A stretch of 9,598 bases of DNA. It comes from Betaproteobacteria bacterium (GTDB lineage Bacteria; Pseudomonadota; Gammaproteobacteria; Burkholderiales; Rhodocyclaceae). Shown here piece by piece: positions 6,478 through 9,598 of the stretch. A program made the translations under genes and the position numbers. The stretch lies in the NCBI GenBank assembly GCA_025997075.1, contig BNUC01000135.1, positions 1 to 9,598 of the forward strand, written 5' to 3'. The notes beneath the pieces were generated by a model. It did no database searches. It saw only the letters and a list, made by a program, of their open reading frames with translations, and was not told the origin of the DNA. How positions within the stretch are numbered: position 1 is the stretch's first letter; each line of letters begins with the position of its first letter.

Positions 6478-6813
6478 AGCTCAAACTCACGATCCTGACG
6501 GTCATCGTCAAATAGCTACCCACCCCTATGATGAAACTCAGGCGACGGCATCTGCTCTTCGCTTAAATTAAAATAGCTTATCTTTTTTTCTTGACAGCCA
6601 TCGTCGCTATCGATCCGTGCTATTGAATTGACAAGCCGGCACATAAATTCCATGTAAATCATGTCGTTGCCGGCGCCTTGATTCACCAGCCCGCGGGCGG
6701 CTGACCGGGGGCGATCTTCGCCTCGCCCGAGCGTCAGAAATTCAGTCCGCATAGCTTGTGAAAGCGAACGCAACATAGCCGTGGTCGATAGCGCAATCCG
6801 AGGGCGACGATAT
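6478..6813. other. Upstream region of the DUF971-ubiE operon, no confident gene
   Basis: This holds the presumed minus-strand promoter of the DUF971-ubiE operon. One weak candidate is CTGTCA (rc of about 6592-6597) followed after 16 bp by TATTTT, but nothing is decisive. A minus-strand frame from ATG 6818 to TAG 6516 (about 100 residues, starting MKYRRPRIALS) is open. It matches no family I know, and its start lies at the edge of the 109-bp repeat. I do not call it a gene. Confidence 0.4.
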
Positions 6814-6922
6814 TTCATCGTAAAACTAACTCCGGTTGAACCCCGCCCGTAAGAAAGGTGGGAGCCCATACCCTGGCCTGAAGGCCGGGGTTTCGGCGAC
6901 CGTTTTGGGAGGGGATGCAAAC
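6814..6922 (+). repeat. 109-bp hairpin-rich direct repeat, copy 1
   Basis: The unit starts TTCATCGTAAAACTAACTCC and ends GGGAGGGGATGCAAAC. It contains a GC-rich hairpin followed by the palindrome GGCC-TGAA-GGCC (6875-6886) and GGGGTTTCGGCGAC. Copy 2 at 7142-7250 has the same length and orientation. In this copy the first hairpin is degraded: its loop region reads CGTAAGAAAGG where copy 2 has a perfect CCGCCC-TTCA-GGGCGG. The hairpin layout resembles subterminal structures of IS200/IS605-type elements or REP sequences. No transposase is encoded nearby. Confidence 0.85.
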
Positions 6923-6952
6923 TCATGGAGAAACATGAGCGGCGTTTGCTTT

Positions 6953-6996
6953 CCCTCGCCCGCTTGCGGGAGAGGGTGCCCCGGCAGGGGCGGGTG
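6953..6996 (+). repeat. REP-like palindromes between the 109-bp repeats
   Basis: An 11-bp stem with one mismatch (6953-6963 with 6966-6976, loop TT) is followed by GCCCC-GGCA-GGGGC (6978-6991). A separate small inverted repeat, CTCATG/CATGAG (6922-6927 with 6934-6939), lies just upstream. Such CCCTC-CCCGC-GCGGGAGAGGG palindromes are common intergenic repeats in proteobacteria. Confidence 0.7.
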
Positions 6997-7044
6997 AGGG
7001 GGGGGTTGGACATGTTCCAGTGTTGTTTCGTGCTGAATTGCCGC

Positions 7045-7091
7045 CCCCTCATCCGGCCTTCGGCCACCTTCTCCCCGCAAGCGGGGCGAAG
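7045..7091 (-). repeat. REP-like palindromic element, copy 2
   Basis: The 47-bp element is the reverse-orientation counterpart of 1141-1187: CCCCTCATCC, GGCC-TTC-GGCC (7055-7065), then an 11-bp stem with one mismatch (7068-7078 with 7081-7091, loop AA). Confidence 0.8.
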
Positions 7092-7141
7092 GGATTGACC
7101 GCAGTGCTCCGCAGGAAATATTGTCCATCATTTCAACAACA

Positions 7142-7250
7142 TTCATCGTAAAACTAACTCCGGTTGAAACCCCGCCCTTCAGGGCGGTGGGAGCCATACT
7201 CCGGCCTGAAGGCCGGGGTTTCGGCGACTGTTTTGGGAGGGGATGCAAAC
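7142..7250 (+). repeat. 109-bp hairpin-rich direct repeat, copy 2
   Basis: This is the better-preserved copy of the unit at 6814-6922. It carries two perfect hairpins: CCGCCC-TTCA-GGGCGG, and CCGGCC-TGAA-GGCCGG (7201-7216). Read on the minus strand, both copies end in GGAGTTAGTTTTACGATGAA, so a start codon with a GGAG 11 bases upstream falls at the repeat edge. The frames that follow look non-coding. The 219 bp between the two copies hold the REP-like elements. Confidence 0.85.
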
Positions 7251-7265
7251 CCCTTCCAAAACACG

Positions 7266-7550
7266 TTAGACCGACAGGCCTGAAGGCCTGTCGCTAATTT
7301 CTTGCTCAATAAAATCTATAGAGTACTTTCTGGCGGCCAAGCGTTTGACGGTTCGGGCTATGAACGCATATCGCTCATCTCCTGTCCCTGCTACGGCCAC
7401 GCGCAGCGGCGAACATGCTCCGGCGGCCAGTACGTGCAAACAACGCCCCAAAACCCGATACCGCTCGTCCTGCCAGACAGCGCGCGGCGCTGTTTTCGCC
7501 AGCGGCAGGTAGCGGCAAGCGGTAAGCTTAGCCTGGATGTTCCAGATCAG
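7266..7550 (-). CDS. Unrecognised short open frame downstream of the deacylase
   Basis: A 95-codon frame is open on the minus strand from 7553 to TAA 7266-7268. It has a protein-like composition: LPLAKTAPRAVWQDERYRVL, then a Ala-rich middle and ERYAFIARTVKRLAARKYSI-DFIEQEIS. The last nine residues (SDRPSGLSV) come from the hairpin at 7272-7293. No ATG is present. TTG at 7451 would give 61 residues, and a CTG at 7550-7548 overlaps the TGA stop of the upstream deacylase gene. Codon use is GC-rich in the first part and drifts to AT-rich at the end. I do not recognise a family. It may be a translationally coupled small gene, a gene remnant, or chance. Confidence 0.3.
   Translation of the reverse strand: MIWNIQAKLTACRYLPLAKTAPRAVWQDERYRVLGRCLHVLAAGACSPLRVAVAGTGDERYAFIARTVKRLAARKYSIDFIEQEISDRPSGLSV
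7272..7293. terminator. Strong 9-bp hairpin, possible terminator or REP-type palindrome
   Basis: CGACAGGCC (7272-7280) pairs perfectly with GGCCTGTCG (7285-7293) over a TGAA loop. The core GGCCTGAAGGCC is shared with 6875-6886 and 7203-7214. It closes the minus-strand deacylase transcript unit, but no clean T tract follows on either strand, so a repeat-family origin is as likely as termination. Confidence 0.5.
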
Positions 7551-8989
7551 TCTTCACCGCGCCGCAGAAAACGCCCATTACGCGGATAGTCTGTGGGTGT
7601 AGCGGCATCTTCCTCGTAACTTAACGCGCCGTTGACGAATACGTGACGCACGCCCTCGCTGAGCTGTTCCGGTTCGGCGAAGGTGGCGCGATCGCGGATG
7701 CGCTGCGGATCGAAAACGGTAATGTCGGCGGGGTGTCCGGCGGCGAGCGTTCCGCGTTTTCCCAGACGGAATTGGGCGGCGGGCAGGCCGGTCATCTTGA
7801 ACACCGCGCTTTCCAGGCGCAGCAGCCCGAGTTCGCGGCTGTAATGGCCGAGCACGCGGGGGAAAGTGCCCCACAGGCGCGGGTGCGGGCGGGCGTCATG
7901 CGGCAGTCCGTCGGAACCGATCATCGTGCGCGGATGCGCCAACACGCGCTGCACGTCTTCCTCGTTCATCTGAAAGTAGCAGGCGCCGCCGGGCAGCAGG
8001 CGGCGACAGGCTTCCTGCTGGCTGACGCCCCATTGCGCAGCGATGTCGGACAGATGCTTCCCGGCCATTTCCGGGTACGGTTCCGAGCCGGTGATGATGA
8101 TGTCAATGACGCCATCGACCAGGTCTTCGCGTAATACCGTCGATCCGGCGGTGTATGGATATACGTCCTGGCTGATCGGCTGGTGCGTGGCCAGGCAGTC
8201 GATCAGCGCCAGCGTCTCAAGGGTACGCCCCCAGTTGTCCGGGCCGCAGCATTTGTGGTGCGAAAAGATCAGCGGTAGCGCGCTGTTCCGGGCGATGCGC
8301 GCGGCTTCCCGCATGGCTTCCAGGATGCCTTCGAGCTCCGTGCGGATATGCGTGGCGTAAACGCCGCCGGCTTGCGCGGCGACCGAGGCGAGTTCAAGCA
8401 ACTCGGGCTCATCGGCCGCGTAGGCATTTTCGTAGAAGATGCCGGTCGATAGTCCGAGAGCTCCGTCGTCCATGGCCAGGCGCAGTTGTTGCGTCATGCG
8501 TTCGCGCTCGTTCGCCGTGGCGGCCCGCGCAAAATCCGGCATGGTCGCCGCGCGCAGGCTGGTATGACCGATCAGCGCGGCTACGTTGATGGCCGGCCGG
8601 GTGGCGTCGACAGCTTCGGCATATTCCGCAAGCCGCGCGTAGCAAAAGCGCTGCGTGCCGAGCAACCCGAGCGGTTCGATCGGCGTCCGGGTAATCACCG
8701 GGGCCAGGGAAATGCCGCAATTGCCGATGATGACCGTGGTGACCCCTTGCGATATCTTGGGAAGCATGGCCGGCCTGTCCAGCACGATGGCATCATCGTG
8801 CGTATGCACATCAATGAAGCCCGGAGCGACGACAAGTCCGTTACAGTCAACGATTCGTTCGGCGGTGGCCGGATCGACGGCGTCGATCCGGGCGATGGTT
8901 TCGTCTTCGATCAGCAGGTCGGCGCAATAAGCGGCCTTGCCGGTTCCGTCGATAATCAGACCGTTTTGCAGCAGGGTTGTTTTAGACAT
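7547..8989 (-). CDS. N-acyl-D-amino-acid deacylase (D-aminoacylase), amidohydrolase superfamily
   Basis: The enzyme removes the acyl group from N-acyl-D-amino acids, releasing the free D-amino acid. The 480-residue length is right for the family. It has an N-terminal beta-sandwich strand region (LLQNGLIIDGTG, 6-17), a TIM-barrel core and a closing beta-sandwich (ADITVFDP, 421-428; VFVNGALSYEE, 450-460). Predicted metal and catalytic residues: H62 and H64 (DVHTHDD), the bridging C91 (GNCGIS), H214 (YATHIR), H245 (FSHHKCCG) and D360 (GSDGLPHD). The Cys bridge in place of a carboxylated Lys is the mark of D-aminoacylases rather than dihydroorotase-like enzymes. ATG 8989 is preceded by CAAGAAA, a weak ribosome site. 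An RpiR-type regulator gene ends 61 bp upstream on the same strand, probably the same operon. The exact substrate (D-Glu, D-Asp or broad) cannot be read from sequence. Confidence 0.93.
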   Translation of the reverse strand: MSKTTLLQNGLIIDGTGKAAYCADLLIEDETIARIDAVDPATAERIVDCNGLVVAPGFIDVHTHDDAIVLDRPAMLPKISQGVTTVIIGNCGISLAPVITRTPIEPLGLLGTQRFCYARLAEYAEAVDATRPAINVAALIGHTSLRAATMPDFARAATANERERMTQQLRLAMDDGALGLSTGIFYENAYAADEPELLELASVAAQAGGVYATHIRTELEGILEAMREAARIARNSALPLIFSHHKCCGPDNWGRTLETLALIDCLATHQPISQDVYPYTAGSTVLREDLVDGVIDIIITGSEPYPEMAGKHLSDIAAQWGVSQQEACRRLLPGGACYFQMNEEDVQRVLAHPRTMIGSDGLPHDARPHPRLWGTFPRVLGHYSRELGLLRLESAVFKMTGLPAAQFRLGKRGTLAAGHPADITVFDPQRIRDRATFAEPEQLSEGVRHVFVNGALSYEEDAATPTDYPRNGRFLRRGED

Positions 8990-9013
8990 GATTTTCTTGG
9001 TTTATGTTCCCTT

Positions 9014-9030
9014 GAGCACGTGAATTGCTC
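9014..9030. promoter_or_regulatory. Small inverted repeat upstream of the deacylase gene
   Basis: GAGCA (9014-9018) and TGCTC (9026-9030) flank seven bases and include CACGTG. It lies in the 61-bp gap between the regulator and the deacylase gene. It could be an operator or chance; no known site is matched. Confidence 0.2.
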
Positions 9031-9050
9031 CACTGACCGGGTTGGTTAAA

Positions 9051-9598
9051 TTACTGTCTTCCGTCTTCTGTCTTCTGTCCTCTGATTTGTTCCCGTTCCG
9101 CCCGCGACCACGACATGGTCATGGCCACGTGCGATTCGCTGTCGATACCGTGTTCGGCCAGGACGCTGCGGAACTGGCGCAGGCGCTCCACGGCCCTGGG
9201 GCCGAGACGCTGGCCGACCAGCACGGTCAGTATCTCGATGGCCAGCAGGTGGGCGATATAGGCTTCGGTGCCGACGCGCATCACGGCGTCCTCTGGCGCC
9301 GACGCGCCGAGCACGATGTCGGCCTCCCTGGCGAGCGGCGCGTCGGGCTGCGTCAGGGCGATGGTTGTCGCGCCCTGCGAGCGGGCGAAGCGCGTGGCTT
9401 CGAGCAGGGTCGGCATGCGTCCGACATGCGAGACGGCGACGGCGACGCCGCGCGGCCCCAAGGTGCAGGCCGAGATCAACTGCTGATGTGCATCGAAATA
9501 GGCGTTGGAATGCAGGCCCAGCCGGAACAGGCGCGCCTGAAAGTCGCTGGCGATGAAAGTCGAGGTGGCGCCGGACGAATAACAGTCGATCCGTTCGG
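9051..9598 (-). CDS. MurR/RpiR family transcriptional regulator, SIS domain (5' end outside window)
   Basis: The frame is open from the window edge to TAA 9051-9053 and gives about 182 residues, the C-terminal part of the protein. It reads ERIDCYSSGATSTFIASDFQ, FRLGLHSNAYFDAHQQLISA, GVAVAVSHVGRMPTLLEATR and GATTIALTQPDAPLAREADI, a SIS (sugar isomerase) domain with the S-H-x-G-R phosphate-binding loop. In RpiR/HexR/MurR regulators this domain binds a phosphosugar and follows an N-terminal helix-turn-helix, which must lie beyond 9598. The TTG at 9479 is internal to the SIS domain and is not a real start. The last residues (GQKTEDGRQ) are encoded by a heptanucleotide repeat rather than family sequence. 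It probably controls the adjoining deacylase gene. A free-standing SIS isomerase is possible but less likely given the spacing and family style. Confidence 0.85.
   Translation of the reverse strand, partial: ERIDCYSSGATSTFIASDFQARLFRLGLHSNAYFDAHQQLISACTLGPRGVAVAVSHVGRMPTLLEATRFARSQGATTIALTQPDAPLAREADIVLGASAPEDAVMRVGTEAYIAHLLAIEILTVLVGQRLGPRAVERLRQFRSVLAEHGIDSESHVAMTMSWSRAEREQIRGQKTEDGRQ
9056..9083 (+). repeat. 7-bp tandem repeat at the 3' end of the regulator gene
   Basis: Four units GTCTTCC, GTCTTCT, GTCTTCT and GTCCTCT follow head to tail and overlap the last codons of the regulator. A seven-base unit shifts the frame with each copy gained or lost, so the C-terminus can vary in length. Confidence 0.85.

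Noticed and set aside
6591..6619. Plus-strand promoter starting with a perfect TTGACA at 6591-6596
   Set aside because: No -10 at 16-18 bp (TCCGTG there) and no plus-strand gene downstream.
6826..7248. Minus-strand frame of about 140 codons across the 109-bp repeats
   Set aside because: It is made of the two repeats and the REP palindromes, which stay open because they are GC-rich; no independent protein signal.
6814..7250. CRISPR-like array
   Set aside because: Only two copies, 109 bp each and 219 bp apart, with palindromes inside the interval rather than unique spacers of even length; no cas genes.
8486..9049. Plus-strand frame of about 187 codons opposite the deacylase gene
   Set aside because: Antisense shadow of a gene with all catalytic residues in place.

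Overview
The window looks like the chromosome of a GC-rich betaproteobacterium. The best guess is a Rhodocyclales-like lineage. This rests on the gene content: a divergent yraN/rsmI pair, pyrC followed by a small lipoprotein and rnpB, a DUF971-ubiE operon, and a type A RNase P RNA close to the E. coli layout. The taxonomic call is inference from gene style, not from a marker comparison.

Layout. (1) Positions 1-1112: the 5' part of yraN (minus) diverges from rsmI (plus) across only 17 bp. yraN loses its family sequence after about 57 codons, exactly where a 49-bp repeat begins. The same 49 bp recurs in inverted orientation at 1261-1309, downstream of rsmI. (2) Positions 1113-1815: a repeat-rich gap with a REP-like palindrome and one copy of a 49-bp dispersed repeat, then the C-terminal stump of a Gfo/Idh/MocA oxidoreductase. 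(3) Positions 1816-3030 (minus): a TPR-repeat lipoprotein. (4) Positions 3031-4808: a promoter, the second 49-bp dispersed repeat, pyrC, a small conserved lipoprotein 14 bp downstream, and the rnpB promoter. (5) rnpB (4809-5180) converges on ubiE (5233-5973, minus), which is preceded in the same operon by a DUF971 gene. (6) Positions 6478-7265: a gene-free stretch with two 109-bp direct repeats rich in hairpins, bracketing two REP-like palindromes. (7) Positions 7266-9598 (minus): an RpiR-type regulator (its 5' end lies outside the window), an N-acyl-D-amino-acid deacylase and an unrecognised short open frame.

How the genes fit together. Most are housekeeping: 16S rRNA methylation (RsmI), pyrimidine synthesis (PyrC), tRNA 5' maturation (RNase P RNA) and quinone methylation (UbiE). 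The RpiR-deacylase pair is a small catabolic module, probably sugar-phosphate-responsive control of N-acylated D-amino-acid use. The accessory signal lies in the repeats rather than in a new gene system: five repeat families, one gene apparently broken at a repeat boundary, one gene stump, and simple-sequence repeats expanded inside or at the ends of coding genes. I see no CRISPR array, tRNA, intact transposase or obvious defence system.
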